Shown one piece after another: positions 11,241 through 24,659 of a stretch of 64,000 nucleotides of DNA (the stretch's first letter is position 1; the number at the start of each line of letters is the position of its first letter). Both the position numbers and the translations under genes were made by a program. The notes below the pieces were generated by a model. The model saw only the letters and a program-made list of their open reading frames with translations. It was not told where the DNA came from and made no database searches. The stretch is from Erigeron canadensis (lineage: Eukaryota; Streptophyta; Magnoliopsida; Asterales; Asteraceae): positions 4,896,501 through 4,960,500 of the forward strand of contig NC_057768.1 of the NCBI RefSeq assembly GCF_010389155.1. Direction: 5' to 3'.

Positions 11241-11724
11241 ATATTTAGTTTATTTTAGTGCTAAATAAGACTTTTCTATGCATTTTAAGTCATTATTTTT
11301 TTTATAAAATGGTCATTAGTTGTAATGGGGGTACATTTACTTTGCTATATGCATGCTTGAACTGGTGTTAGATAAATATATAAGGTTATAGCGCATCCAC
11401 GTAGGTCTATATATCAAAGTGGGAGAAAATTCATAATACCTATCACATCCAGGTAACCAACATAATCATTTTTATATGCGCCTACTATGGGCAATCCATT
11501 TTATAATTTCTCTCCGGCGTGCAATTTACGTGTTTTAAGCTCTCGTGTATCATTAAAAATCTCAAGGTATATCTAGCATTCTTCTTCTTTAAATTAATCA
11601 ACTCATAAGAATATTTTTATTATGTCCAACTCAGTTATATTTATTCATTGATACAATTTTAAAATAAAGTTTAAGAAAAATTATTTAGGGTTGTCCGTGC
11701 ATCGCACGGGGTCTAATCACTAGT

Positions 11725-12354
11725 TATATAATAAATGGTAATATAATAATACCAAAATTTATTAAAATGATTAGAATTTAGTACAAAACGTCACCTGTAT
11801 ATTTTTTAATTTCATAATATATTTATTACTACAATTATAACACTTTTTAGATAAAGAATTTTATATAACATTCACATTAGCTAAATGATATGATCTAACG
11901 GTTTTGAAAGAATTCTTTTGAATGACTTTCTAAAAAAAATGCTAAACTTATGACAATTCAAATTATAATTTTATGGTAGCTAGCTGATTTTTACGATTCT
12001 TTAGAAAAAAAATAGAGTTAACAACAAAATACACATAGGGAGAAAATAAACTTTACCTGGCAAGTGAATAAATTGCGGCCTAAAGTTATCCTATTCTTTT
12101 CAGCGACAAAAAAAAATGAAAATAAAAATAAAAATAAAAATAAATAACAAGAAATACGCATATCGAAAGACAAATAGAAGAAAGTAAGAAAAATATATAT
12201 CTAAACATAACGAAACAATTCCCCACGTAAAAGCAAGAAGAATGACATCTCATGACTAAAGTTGAACATCCGTTGCACCATGTCACAAATGCAAAATAAT
12301 CTAATGACCGACAAATAAGTTTTTCAAACCCTTTGTTCTACTTTAGTTATAAAG
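11725..12354. other. AT-rich DNA between Helitron ends
   Basis: No gene. An (AAAAAT)-like run lies at about 12114-12145. Confidence 0.4.
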
Positions 12355-12355
12355 A

Positions 12356-12700
12356 CTAGATTTTTATCCCGTGGAAAACCACGGATCGATTTTAAAACAC
12401 GAAATTTAACACTAAAATATATTAGTTATATATAATGTGAAAGTAATGAAATAGGATTAGATATAAACCGGACAAAGTAGGAGTTGTACATTAGATATTA
12501 CAGATAGTAACAAAAGATATTAAGCCAAGATTTATATAAGACATTAAGCGTATTTGTAGCAAAACATGTTTCCTGCTTGAATGAAATAAGCCATGACTTT
12601 GTTAGCAGTATATTCATCTTCACAAGCATTGAAGCACTTCTTTGTAGACCACATAGATTTTTATCCCGCGGAAGACGCGGGTAAGTTTTAATAAAACGGT
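12356..12700 (-). mobile_element. Two successive minus-strand Helitron 3' ends
   Basis: At 12355-12392 the plus strand reads ACTAGATTTTTATCCCGTGG, then a loop and CCACGG, the mirror of hairpin plus CTAGT. A second, decayed end of the same type starts at 12658 (AGATTTTTATCCCGCGG then CGCGGG). Their bodies extend rightwards; no 5' ends were found. Confidence 0.5.
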
Positions 12701-15200
12701 TTGTAATTAGTTTGTTATTAGTTTATTAAGTTAATCAAAAGTAAGACCAAATATTTGAGATATATACATACATAGGTAATGTAAACCAAATTTTGGAATG
12801 AAATAACATTAGATAACCTTTGAAGTGTGTTACAAACCATCCATGTATACAATTACATAGTCCAACAACTATCAAAATGATATTTAAATGAAACAGGTCT
12901 TGTAATTTAGGCTTTGTACTTCCGAAATATTATAAGTTTAACTTCCATCATCACTTCTTATTATTGATTCGAACTTCTCCCACACCAAGGTCAGGGCACC
13001 CTCGGAGACCGGGACTTGCACCCGTTGAGCCGCTTTCACTGCACTCTTTTTGAGTTTTGGCTATTGCCTTCATGGTAGCAGTTCTAGTCAAACTCGTATT
13101 ATTAACCTTATAAAATACTATCCATTGCTTACTTGATATCTTTCATTACCTGCAATCGGGTCCTGCAGGTGTTAACAAAAGTCTAAATTTCAGCAGACAC
13201 TTAGCTAACTAACTCACATCATGAACTTTAATTTGTAATACAAAACTTCCAAATTAACTTTTAAAATATTGACAACTAAACAGACTTTCTCATGTCTACT
13301 TTTGAGCAATGAACACCGATGCCAGCTTCACATTAGTGGGCTAAATGGAATGTAAGTTAGACAATAGAAACACACGGTAACACTTTGCATATGTTAAAAA
13401 GATTGTCTTAATCATAATCATCTATTTTGGTTAAGTCCAACTGCACTTAAATTGGCATTCATCGTCGTCCTTTCATTCAATGACTCACGATTATACAAAA
13501 AAACTTAAACTTGATGATTACTATATTGTAAACCGTGATAAAAAGTTACCGTTTCAATTGAATCGGCACCAAGGGCTGAGAATTTTGAGTTGAGTACAGC
13601 CACCTCCCTTCTCCCTTCTGTCCGCATCAGCTCACCTCCCTTCTCCCTTTCTGTTTGAGCATCAGCTAAAACATTAAATCTGCTTGACCAGTTTACCCTA
13701 AATAATTTCAAATCTTGCAAAAAGCTCAACATTAAACCTGAACCTAGCTTGACCAGTTTACCCTGGATATAATTCAACATCTTGTAAAAATCTCACAATG
13801 TAAAAAGCTTAGTTAGGCCATTACAATCATCAAAATCTTGACATTTTCTTTTTTTTTTGCTTTTCTTTAATGATGAAAGCATCATCCTTTAAACCCTTCT
13901 CCACAAACACGTTATAGAAAAGCTTGAGCCCAACTCTTTGGCTTCATTTCCATCAAGTGTATGTAAGTTTCATGTCTAAGAAAGTACCATCCAAACCCAC
14001 AATTTTTCTACAGATTTCTTTCCAACACCTCCCTGAGTATTTGGTGACATTTTCCCCCAAAAACAATAAATGAAAATTTATGTATATCTGGGAGGATTTA
14101 TCTGAGAGCTATTCATATAGAAAATCTGACAAAGACTCAAAGTTTCCAACGAACCTACATCAAAAGCATGACCAAATATTTTGAATTCAATACATACCGT
14201 GTGTTCTCCCTATCCTTTATATTGTACTTCAAAATTTTACAATAGCAAGAAGATTATTATATTCAAGAGTTTCAATACCTTTTCATCATCATCATCGTCA
14301 TCATCTTCAAGCTGTGAATCCCTTTATTTCAATGAGAAGATTGTTACATATGAACATTAACTTCACATTTATAAGAAGTATAGGTTGAAACTATATAAGT
14401 AATAGTTGTTGCAAAAAATTATACAAAAAATTACCTTTTCAAACCAAGAACAACCAAATAAATTCTTTTTTTAATCAGTAGTAAAACAAAAAGAAAATGA
14501 AAAAAACTTTAGAATATTACCTTTTCATCATCATCTTCATTTACTGCTGACTTGTAGGATTTTCGAATCCAGATTCTTGACTATTTTTAATCTGCTAATT
14601 ATTACAAGTACACCATAAATCTGAATATATCAAAAAAAAAAAAGAAATAAAGATTTGGTTCGAATTTAATTTTGACAAATACCTTGATTTCCATCATCAT
14701 CATCATCATCATCCTTAACCGAAGCTATTTTAATTTTCTCTACATATATATCATCATCAGAAGCCGCTTCACATGCCTATATCCTTTAATCTTATTATTC
14801 TTCTTCTCGAATTCAAGAAAAAAATAAACAAATTAATTTATAGATGTATGTATGTATATGGATAGATATACAGATGTATGTATCTATATAATATAATGTA
14901 TTATATATATTTACCTCCAAAAGTTTGGAATAGAAAAATAATCAAAGAATAAGAAAGAGATGAAAGAAAATGTTAGAAAATGATTTTTTTTAGATCTGAT
15001 GATTATGAAACCTTATTTAGCCCCTCTCTCTCCATTATGCCTTAACCTCCCTTTTTCCCACTTTCAAAATTCAAAAGACCCGCCCAAACAACCTCTCACT
15101 CAGTACTCTCACACACCAAATACACCATAAAATACACACCATTTGATGTCATACTTCCAATGTGGAAGACTTGTTTGCTTGACAACACACAATTGTGATG
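12701..15200. other. Non-coding region with short repeats and ATC microsatellites
   Basis: Contents: a tRNA-like fragment at 12965-13040 (minus strand, with GTTCGAATC); two local duplications at 13600-13665 (CACCTCCCTTCTCCCTT) and 13687-13765 (CTTGACCAGTTTACCCT); ATC/CAT runs at 14286-14310, 14525-14540 and 14693-14720. Short exon-like stretches on the minus strand near 13870-13960 are too weak to call. It is likely the body of the Helitron(s) ending at 12356. Confidence 0.35.
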
Positions 15201-15248
15201 TCACTTTGGAAGTCTCCTTTAGTATGAAAGGGGTGATAAGAACGAATT

Positions 15249-15542
15249 GCATTTTTGGTCCCAGTGTTATCACACATTTTGCAAGTTTGATATATATATG
15301 TTCAAAGGCGCGAAACGCATCCATGTCATATCACACTTGTTGGAATTTTGTCCAACAGTAACGTTCTGTCTATTTTCTACCGTTATGGCATCATGTGCCC
15401 CTCACGTGAGGGGTAATACTGTCTTTTCATATAAACGAGGACTACTTCTGCAACTAACCAAAATACATATCTCATCATCCTCTTCTTCATAAACGAGGAC
15501 CAAAACTTGCAAAATGTGTGATAACACAAGGACCAAAAATGC
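15249..15542. mobile_element. Small foldback element with 40-bp inverted ends
   Basis: 15249-15288 (GCATTTTTGGTCCCAGTGTT onward) and the reverse complement of 15503-15542 differ at only about two positions. They flank a 214-bp centre, giving a MITE-like structure with no coding capacity. Confidence 0.55.
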
Positions 15543-15546
15543 AAAA

Positions 15547-16622
15547 TGTGTTCAACAAACCGTTATACCGTGAAAACCGGACCAAACCGGAGTACTTGAA
15601 TTGGTTTGGTCGGATTGAGTTGTTAAAAGTCTGGTATGATGTTTTAAGTTTTGAAAAACCGAGTTCCTTGGTCCGGTTACGGTTTGAGCAAAACGTAAAC
15701 CGTCAAAACCGGATCGCACCAAAAGATATATATGTATATATATAATATATAATATATTTACTTCACATATTTATCAACTTTTACCGAAAATATGCTTTTT
15801 AACATTTACATATTCTAGTAGTATGTGCACAATATTATATTACCAGGTATTTTAGTTCAGATATTTATACTCCCTTATAAAGAGTATTGGATCTCTTAAT
15901 TCAACACTTTTTTTCTTTTCAAAATACCCCAACTTAAACATAATACCCTTATATACCCTCCTTTCTCCATTCACTTTAATGATTACACACTCTCACCGAC
16001 TTTCTATCACCTTCCGTCGCCGCCCTCCTTCTCCACCGCCTCCCTTTTATATTGTCATCACTTTCTATCCGCTGCAACGCGCGGACACTATGCTCGTATT
16101 GAAAAAGATCTTTTGGTAGACAATTATAAGATATTTTGTGAAACATTTATTTATATTATATAAATCTACTTTTACTTTCATTCTTTCCTATTTTTAATTT
16201 ATCCTTTTGTTTTTTTATCTTCATTACTCGACTATTTTCCCACTCAAAGATCAAAGTTATAAGCTTCAGTCCATCATCACCTTTAATATTTCATATTTTA
16301 TGAGTATAAAACACAATATAATTGTATCTTTATTAGTGCTTTTATTAATAATATTAAGATCATAGTGTTCGTGATATCTATTTGTGTAATAAAAGAAAGA
16401 AAAAATATATATATACGGAATATATGCATAAAATTATTTAGAGATAAAAATGAAAAAAAAAAGATCACGAAACCGTTGAACCGGTTAAATCGGACCGGCT
16501 TACATGGTTTTGTTTGGTCCGGTTAGACAACACACTTGGTCTAGTTTGGTTTAAAATATGTTGAAACCAAAAATCCTGGTTTGCTTTGAGATTTAGTCAA
16601 AACCGGACCACGAACACCCCTA
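15547..16622. mobile_element. hAT-like non-autonomous element rich in ACCGG motifs, interrupted
   Basis: The left part (15547-15720) and right part (16465-16622) are both built of degenerate ACCGGACCAAACCGG-type repeats. The right end read inward is CTAGGGGTGTTCGTGG and the left end contains GTGTTCA, resembling plant hAT ends. A small Helitron lies between the halves. The TSD is not resolvable by eye. Confidence 0.4.
15866..16096 (+). mobile_element. Short non-autonomous Helitron (decayed ends)
   Basis: Starts with an AT-rich leader (TATACTCCCTTATAAAGAGT) followed by pyrimidine-rich sequence. It ends with hairpin CCGCTGCAACGCGCGG and ACACTATGCTCGT, one base off the CTAGT-type terminus. Two similar short Helitrons with the same style of leader lie at 38.4 and 62.2 kb. 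Confidence 0.4.
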
Positions 16623-16737
16623 GTTTGTAAATTAGTAATAATTTTAGTTATTTTATAACTTATATTTTAGTTTTATATTATTAAAAACGAAAAAAGTAAC
16701 CAGCTATAAAATAAAAAAGAGTATTAAAACTAAGTGT

Positions 16738-18010
16738 TTTTTTTTCTTTTTCGAAACAACATTATGTTACAAAGTAAAAATCATCAAGCAAAATATTTGA
16801 TGATATTAATAGGTACAATTACACATACAATATCTAAAGAGATGAACCCTAAATATGGCAACGGGAAAGCTCAACAAAGCTTACAAAAAATTTAGTGGGT
16901 TTTGAAACCACTCATCCCGTGAAATATGGAGCTTTCTAAATCTAGTCGTAGCCCACAAGTAGGATTGGGCCACAATAAAATCAAACAAAAAGTCCGAGCG
17001 ATTCTTACTCGGAGAGAAAACTTGATCATTCCGATATTTCCAAATAGCCCAAATCATACAAAAAATGATAGCTTCAATACACATCTTCTTGGTAGACTTA
17101 ATGTGAATGTCGTCAATACATTGAAAAACATCTTCTAAACTTGAAATATTAAAAGGTTGAAGATCAAGCCAGTTAAACATCAATCTCCACAATTTGCTTG
17201 CAATTATGCAATTCGAAAACAAATGAGTAGTAGTTTCTAAACCGTTCGAACACAAAGGGCATGTAACCGAAGGAATATCAATATCCTTCAAAGATAAGTT
17301 CATTCAAGAAGGAATACGATCTAAAAGCACTCTCCAAACTACAATGTTTATCTTTCTAGGCACCAGATTACTCCAACGAGTGGAAGGTCCATGAGGTAGT
17401 GTATATTGGTCAACATGTTCACAAACATCATTAACAGTAAAGTCAGAAGAGTCCGATAAATTCCAATGCCATTTATCGACACTTTCATTCCACACAACGT
17501 TATTGAGGGACAAAACTAATATCCTCCATTCACTTTCCTCCGCTCTTCCCCTAAGAGGCCATCACAACTGAGCCGAAGTTGACAATCGTTCAATCGATCA
17601 GAAACCTTGCATAACTTGTTATTTTCCAATCTATAAAGACATGGCAGTCGGTTCTGAAGGGATGCATGGCCACACCATGTATCATGCCAAAAACAAACCG
17701 TGTTCCCATTACCAATCTTAACATTAAGTGCATGCAAAGAAATGAGATTTTGACTATCCAAATCAGTAGCCAGTTTCGAGATTTGGTAGCAAATTCCTTT
17801 TGTCATGCAACCACCATTAGTCCAAGACCAGAACGAATGTGGTTTATAAATGTTATTTAATACCTTTACCCACAACGAATGAGGGGCATTCACATAAAGC
17901 CATCTCCATTTCAAAAGAAGCCCCTTATTAAGGGCATCCAAAGATCTCATCCCTAGCCCACCACGACATTTGGTAGTAATGACCTTGTCCCATTTTATCC
18001 AATGCATCTT
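16738..18010 (-). mobile_element. 5'-truncated LINE (non-LTR retrotransposon)
   Basis: The minus strand ends in a poly(A) tail (T-run 16737-16745) after a ~135-bp 3' UTR and carries only the 3' part of an ORF2-type reverse transcriptase. 5' truncation at about 18010 is typical of LINE insertion. No TSD is apparent. Confidence 0.75.
16881..18007 (-). pseudogene. LINE ORF2 C-terminus with zf-RVT domain
   Basis: The segment begins just after the RT catalytic region (WIKWDKVITTKCRGGLGMRS), passes through VKIGNGNTVCFWHDTWCG and ends with the zf-RVT zinc finger CPLCSNGLETTTHLFSNCI (CxxC-x8-H-x4-C). After that comes WAIWKYRNDQVF, the conserved plant LINE tail. A frameshift near 17530 separates 18007-17516 from 17513 onward, and one in-frame stop at 17304 splits the rest. 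The catalytic RT and endonuclease parts are absent, so this is a dead fragment. Confidence 0.8.
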
Positions 18011-18957
18011 TTTAGAGCTTAATTAAGTTAATAGTTATATTAGGCTTAATTACAGGTTCACCAATGTATTTCTATTTTTGTATATGTTTGCATTATAATT
18101 TACTTTTTCACATATATTACCTATAAGTTTATTATTAAATTTGTACATAGTTGAAGTGACCGATTTACTGATTTCACTGATCACCTAGATACCAACCATG
18201 TACAAATCAAAAAACTTTTGTAGGGAACATATATCTAAGTTTAAAAAGTTTATGATGCAACCATTAAAAATATAGATATATTTACTTTGGTGAACATTAA
18301 ACCCCTACTGTATATGATAATTAAGAAAAATAAATTTAACCCTTGGTGATGCAGAAGACCCGTTACCCTACCTAACCCGATTTTTTATTAAGTTGAATTT
18401 AAGTTATCTTTTATTTAAATAAGTTATACAATATTGTTATCTTTAAATTTTATAAGTTATCTCTTTATTTTATTAGACAATTATAGATTGATTTTGTTTC
18501 CTAGTTAATAATGTTAGGGTTAATATATATAGGGATCCTTGATTATTGTAAAGTAGTTGAATATTTTTTGAGTTTAGATAAAATTTGACTTTTGTCAAGA
18601 AAACTGTGAAAGTTTATTGTTATTGATCATTGTTCTCGAGCCATTTGATTGCGTTTGTAACTCCATCACTATGTTCAAGAAAATCTGTTTTACGTGTTAA
18701 CTTGTGGAGGTAATTAATACTTTATCAATCTTAAAAATGTAAGATACGCAATAAATAGACAAAAGTCGTAAATTCTTTATAAAGATTTAGAATAATATAT
18801 TCTTTTGTTAATAATTAATAATAGATATATATTGCTTTGTAGTGAGTAGCTATTTTATAACTAAGAAATATTTACTCGTTTTATTTGAACTTTGAAGGAA
18901 ATTTTATATACGGGTTAACATTGTACTACTGTAGCTAGTGAGTAGCCATATATTTTA
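18011..18957. other. AT-rich DNA; ends in a segment repeated beyond the next Helitron
   Basis: No coding signal. 18860-18920 (AAATATTTACTCGTTTT ... TATACGGGTTAACA) is a near-copy of 21322-21376, so the Helitron at 18958-21321 is flanked by a direct repeat. Confidence 0.5.
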
Positions 18958-21321
18958 CTAGGTTTTTGGCCCGTGCGTTGCACGAGCTAACATAAATTTT
19001 TAGCGAATAATTTAACAAAATCTCAATATAGAAAAGAAAACTTCCATTGCAAAACAAACATAAATTTTCGTGAAATTCAAGTAAATTGTTAAGAAAACAC
19101 AAAATAATTAACATTATTACAATGAAAAAATCGTGAAAATCAGGGTGGGCGATGTGCTTCCCCACTCTTTGTCACTTTTTTCTTTCTTTCCTCATCTCTC
19201 CTCACTTAAAAGAAAACAAAAAACCAAGAAAAAGATAAAACAAATAAGGTGAGAGGATGAGGAAGAAAGCAGACACCACCATCACCACTTTGCTCCCCAC
19301 CCCATTGTACTAATAGGCCGGGGCGATGTTCCACACGGTCACCTGTTGGTTACTACCTTGTTCCCCTACGTACTTCGTCAACCCTCAAAGAACTAAATAT
19401 TGATTATGTAAAAACATAAACTCAAATTAAATTAAGACAACATATTTCACAATGTCTTGTTATGTAACAAAACAACTAAAAGTCATAGTTGCAAACAATA
19501 TACAAATCAAAAGGGAATAATTATAAGCTATATGTTTTTTATACATTTATAAACAATTTTAATAATCTCACTCTTCTATATAGTAAAGTTATTTAGAATG
19601 TTACATATTTCTGTGTGTTTACATATAATCTAATGACATTTTTTTTAGATAAGCAATCTTTTTTTATAGAACATTTAATAACTTGAATCAGATGGTAACA
19701 AAGACAATAACTACAGAAAGAACAAAAAAAAAAGTACTAATAACTATAATCTTGATTATCTACACAAATATAATATTTTACTAAAAAATATTAGAATGAA
19801 AGAAGCGAGATGTAATTGGAGCTTGCGAGCACGTTTTATAGTGAGACTCGATTAAGAAAACGTATTCATCGAATTGACTCACTTTATATTAAAATTTTTG
19901 ATAATACTTATAATATTAATGATTTTTTATAGACAACATTTATTGATATATGGGTTAAATGTAGTTATAAAATTAAAAACAAATCATCTTTCGACCTGTC
20001 GAATTCTTTATCAAAATCTTTCTCATTTTACATATGATGTACTCACAACTCACGTACTTGCCTTAGATATAAATATGAATGTTGGAATCGTAGTATAGTA
20101 TTAAGTTATGATATGAGATCTTAATGTTTTTATAAATTATATAAAATAGAATGACTAATGTTGTATATATTTAATAATAAATTTAACAATTATGCCATTG
20201 TTTTGATCTAAAGATTATAACTAAAAGTTTGGACTCATTTATCTGTCCTTATTTTTTCATAAAAGAATTTAAGACTGTGTTATATACATATTGTATATTG
20301 TAAATGTAGATTGATTATTTTAAAAAATCAGTCAATATCTCAAAAACTATGTAGCTAGATTACATTTACATTCTTTGTAATGCTATTCTCGTCTTAAAAA
20401 AAATAATACCAAAATCACTTAAATAGGATTCAGTTTTCCAAAAAACATACTCGATCTATCATGTCAACCTCCAATACACGAGTTTTTCAATGAATGACTA
20501 CTTAGTCTTTTCGAGGAGTTGAAAACTTATCAATTAAGATCATCCTCTTCTCATTAGAAGTATCTAATGATAAAAATTAGTAGATTGCGATAAGTTGTTG
20601 ATCATGATCATGTTAAAGACCTAAATAAATCAAAACCCGAATGGACGTGATATGACTTCTGATACGATCTTGATAGGTTATAAAATGTATTATAAACTAA
20701 ATTATGTAAAAGAACTAATTCTTGCTATTATGTTTGTTTTATTTATACCCATGAAGCAATATTTAAATATGATGTACATAATCTGGCTCATGTATTCACT
20801 TGTTTTTAGCCAATTAGAAAATCGAAGTCGTTGGGTAGCACCGACCAACCTATAAACTTTTGTTAATTTAAAATATGTCAATAAAATATACTTGTGATGA
20901 GTTTTTATTAATAGATTTATGTCATATTAATATTAAATATTTTTGGTAAGAAATTATTACTATATATTTTTTTATACATTTATGTTAAGTGTAATTTAAT
21001 TATATAAAGTATATTTTTGATATGTTTAGTAGGATTTTATATCGAATATCTATTATGTGTTGTAAAAAATAAACAAAGATCTCATTAGATCAAATGGTTT
21101 GTGCTTTATATTAAAATCTAGAGGTTGTGGGTTATAATCTTTCTTATGTTTTTTTAATTTGTTATTTATAAAAAATAAAAGTGGATGCTGATTATATGAT
21201 GATTTGTCGAATTCTCGTAGATAATCAGTGTATGAGCGCCACGTAGGAAAAAAATGATGTGGCAATCTCAGAGGTATGCCACGTATGCGCTTGGAGATAG
21301 AGAATTATATATATATAGAGA
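18958..21321 (-). mobile_element. Non-autonomous Helitron (2.36 kb)
   Basis: The 3' end at the left is, on the minus strand, hairpin CGTGCAACGCACGG, a short spacer, CCTAG, then T (18957). The 5' end at the right reads TCTCTATATATATATAATTC preceded by A. The implied A|T target fits Helitrons. It has no RPA, Rep/helicase or recognisable captured gene. An inverted repeat (about 19178-19275, CTTTCTTTCCTCATCTCTCC versus AGGATGAGGAAGAAAG) and tRNA-like text at 21085-21145 lie inside. Confidence 0.65.
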
Positions 21322-21422
21322 TAAGAGATATTTACTCATTTTGAACTTTGAAGGAATTTTTATATACGGGTTTACAATCATGTTGCAAATTGTATATTCC
21401 AAAGAGAAATGGAGTGTAGTAG

Positions 21423-21475
<53 letters not shown>
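21423..21475. repeat. (TAT)n microsatellite
   Basis: About 17 perfect TAT units. The long Tyr-run ORF here is a by-product. Confidence 0.95.
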
Positions 21476-21478
<3 letters not shown>

Positions 21479-22272
21479 AAAACAACTTTTACTAAAACTT
21501 TAAAAAAATTTACAAGAAATTAGTGGGGAGCCGCGATACTATATGGGCCCCCACTTCTCTAGCTATAGCAAAACCAATCCTATTAAATATATGAGCAGCC
21601 GAACATGCTCCAACGTCTTAAGTCACGGGGAACTTTTGGATCCGCTTCAGGATAGTAACAACATCCTTGTCAAGTTAAAGAAGAGAATGAGAATTTCCAT
21701 ACTGTAAGGTTTAAGAATTTATAACATTAATTGCTTCGGGAACTTGTCAACTTGATATTAGAACAAGTAAAAGCAACGTTGCCGTTAAGTATCAATTTAC
21801 TCCTCACTTTTGAAAAACTCCGTATTCCTCACTTTTATGTGTATACTATACCCGGATGATGCGGTTTTGATTTTTTTTTTTTAACATTCAAAAAGTCTTT
21901 TATTAAATAAATTTAACGAGAAGATAGAAGTACAAATAAGTACAAATCATAGAAGGAAAAAGACATAGGACTATAGATTAAAACTATTCCAATTTGACCA
22001 CTCTATTTGAAGTTTTGATGATCTATTTGTGATCCATGAGAAGCTTAAGGTCTTGATTTCCTTCTTAGCAAAATGGATGCGGTGATGGTTTGGTGGTGAC
22101 GAATTGTTGGTGGTGGTAGGTGTAAGTAATTGATTTAATAATTGATGTAAAGTGGTAATTGAGATATTTTAGAAGATAAGATAATGATGTAAATACATTT
22201 ATTAAAGGTAAAATGGTAACTTGCATCTAACAATTTTATGAGAGGAGGTATGATAATTATTATAAGATAATA
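21476..22272. other. Non-coding, nothing recognised
   Basis: No gene or repeat family recognised. A long T-run occurs at about 21873. Confidence 0.4.
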
Positions 22273-23853
22273 TCTATAAATATATATAAAAGATAATCCT
22301 TAATTCTAAAATTAAAAAGTTTGGACCCTTAGATAAAACTTAATTTTTAATAAGAACCATTAAATCAAAATGCTGATGTCATCTACATTTTATTATTGTT
22401 TTTTAATTTAGTTTTAATCTAACAAATTTTAATATGGTTATTAATTAGTAATTTCCTACATTTTATAATTATAGAAAGTAATTAATTTGATGATATAGTT
22501 ATGGAAAATAATAAAAATTTATATTATTTTTTAAAATCACTTTGTTGACTTTTTTATATCAAATTATGGGTTTATATATGTTTTATCATATAACGTAATA
22601 AATATTAATTATAGTTATAAGTAATTAATTTTACGACGTTAATATTATATGATATTTGTATAAAAGGTATCTTTGATCTGTATATGGTGTATAGAATAAT
22701 AAAAAACAATTTTTTTTATAAAAATAACAACCTTACCGTTTTTCAACATATTTTATTTCATATTGATAAATTAATAAAATGACAAATGTAATATGAAGAA
22801 TAGGTATGTGGATAACTAATCACTAGAATTTTTGTTCCGTTTTTTATATTTACATCACACAATTCTTTTTTTACATATATTTTAACTCATTTAATTATAT
22901 GTAGACAAATATAACATTATTATTTTTAATACGATTTATTTACAATTAAAACAATAGTTATCCTAACATTTTAAAGCCTTCTACAATTTAAAGCTATTTT
23001 TAAAAATTGCCACATAGGTCTTTATCCTATGTGGCATCTCTATATTTTTTTTACAATATATAAATCTAAAAAATTATATTATCTAACACTATTAAATTAA
23101 ATAAAAATAAAATCTATATATAAACAAAATCTTACAAAAATAAAAGTAAAAAAATCATATTCTATATCATAATAGAAACTGTATGAATTAAAAATCTATT
23201 TTTAAAATTAGAAAATATTTGGTTTTCAAATTATTTATTTCTTAGTTTTACTATCCAATATAACCAATATTATATATCACATGGTAATATAGTTTTTTAT
23301 CCTTTTCGTGGTGGTGATTTTACGTTTTATAAAAACTATTATCAATTACTAGGTGAATTCAACGTAATTTGAATCATAGGTTTCTTCTTTGTAATCTAAT
23401 TATAATTTGAATTTGGTTTCTAACTATATCTAATTAAAGATTTTCAACTTTTATAAATTTTATTATTTGATGAAGTAAGTTTTATGAAACTATTTTCTTT
23501 GAAAGAGTGTGATGAAATTCTAATAAGTCACATATCACTTTGCAAAAAATAAAAGATCGTTATGATTTTACATTATATTTACATTTTAATTTCATTTTAT
23601 GTTCATTAGTATTGCATGAAGTATAATATGCGATAGTTAATATGAATATTTGATAACGTATATTTTTATATAAATGCAAAGATTTTCATAAATAATAAGA
23701 GTTATATTTTGAATTTATCTATTTCAATAAATGTAATATAGATTTATATGTACATGCCTAAATAATGTATAGTTGTTAAAAGTTATTATAAATATTCATA
23801 TAACTAAAACAACATTTTTAAATAACTGCACATCGTACGGGTAAAAGACCTAG
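22273..23853 (+). mobile_element. Non-autonomous Helitron (1.58 kb)
   Basis: The 5' end reads A|TCTATAAATATATATAAAAG. The 3' end has an imperfect hairpin (CTGCACATCGTACGG), a spacer and CTAG (23850-23853) followed by T. The body is AT-rich with no ORF. Confidence 0.5.
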
Positions 23854-23879
23854 TTATTAGTTATATATGTTTATCTGCG

Positions 23880-23901
23880 TATTACGCGTGATATAATCTA
23901 G
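23880..23901 (+). mobile_element. Second Helitron 3' end, 48 bp downstream
   Basis: GCGTATTACGC hairpin, then a spacer and CTAG|T. The element body must lie upstream and may have received the Helitron at 22273-23853 as a nested insertion. Confidence 0.4.
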
Positions 23902-23904
23902 TAT

Positions 23905-24440
23905 AGATACTCTAATATTCAAAAAGTAAAAAATAAATAAAAACAATATATAACTGGTATTACAATACTCCACATTACTACATTTGATAGGGTTTTCTTT
24001 TCTTATTTTTGGTTCCGCCAAAACTCGGGACCTTCATGTCTAACCCAACTTTAGACAAATAAACAAATTGAAGGAGGTTCGATCATAGACCTCTATAAAA
24101 ACAAAACCCCTTCACCAATTATCACCTAGGTAGATAGATTACACCAGATAGGCTTTTTCACTAGTAGTGTAATTTCCAGTTTCTCTAGCTACTACTTTCT
24201 AAAAAGGGTGCGATTTGATATTCGTAATTCATAATTTACAAGTTTTTTATTTATCTTAACAAGTTATAAAAAGGGTGTGATTAGACACAAGTTTTTTAAA
24301 GAAAATAGGTTATTTAAGAACCTTTAAACAAAAGAACGCAATAAAAAAAAAATGTATGTTGAGAATGATTTTCGCCTTTTTTTTTTTAGATTTTCAAAAT
24401 AACTCACTCTTATAATATAACTTATTGTGCATTGTGTGTA
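23905..24440. other. Non-coding, nothing recognised
   Basis: AT-rich with no coding signal. Confidence 0.4.
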
Positions 24441-24659
24441 TAATTAATTATGTGATCTTAATTTTATCTTAATCTTATCTTAATCTTAATATACACTAAA
24501 ATACAGTTGAACTAATAACTTATTGACCAATCACATCACTCGATTTCATCAAATTGACTATCGCTTATGCCATTATTTAGTTTAATTATAAATTAAAATT
24601 CCTAATAATCATCACCCAAATATGTTATTATAATAGTATTTATATTAGAAAAAATCATA

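Larger units (their letters stand above)
10300..11723 (+). mobile_element. Helitron segment carrying an RPA-like gene (5' end not located)
   Basis: The right end has the diagnostic Helitron 3' terminus: hairpin CCGTGCATCGCACGG (from about 11696), a short spacer, CTAG at 11720-11723, then T. Upstream lies a spliced RPA-like gene, a type of gene commonly carried by plant Helitrons. I could not place the 5' TC end, so the left coordinate is only where recognisable sequence begins. Confidence 0.65.

Noticed and set aside
12965..13040. tRNA gene on the minus strand
   Set aside because: GTTCGAATC box B is present, but no cloverleaf with acceptor and anticodon arms can be drawn; at best a SINE scrap.
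21254..21523. ORF with a long Tyr run
   Set aside because: Product of the (TAT)n microsatellite.
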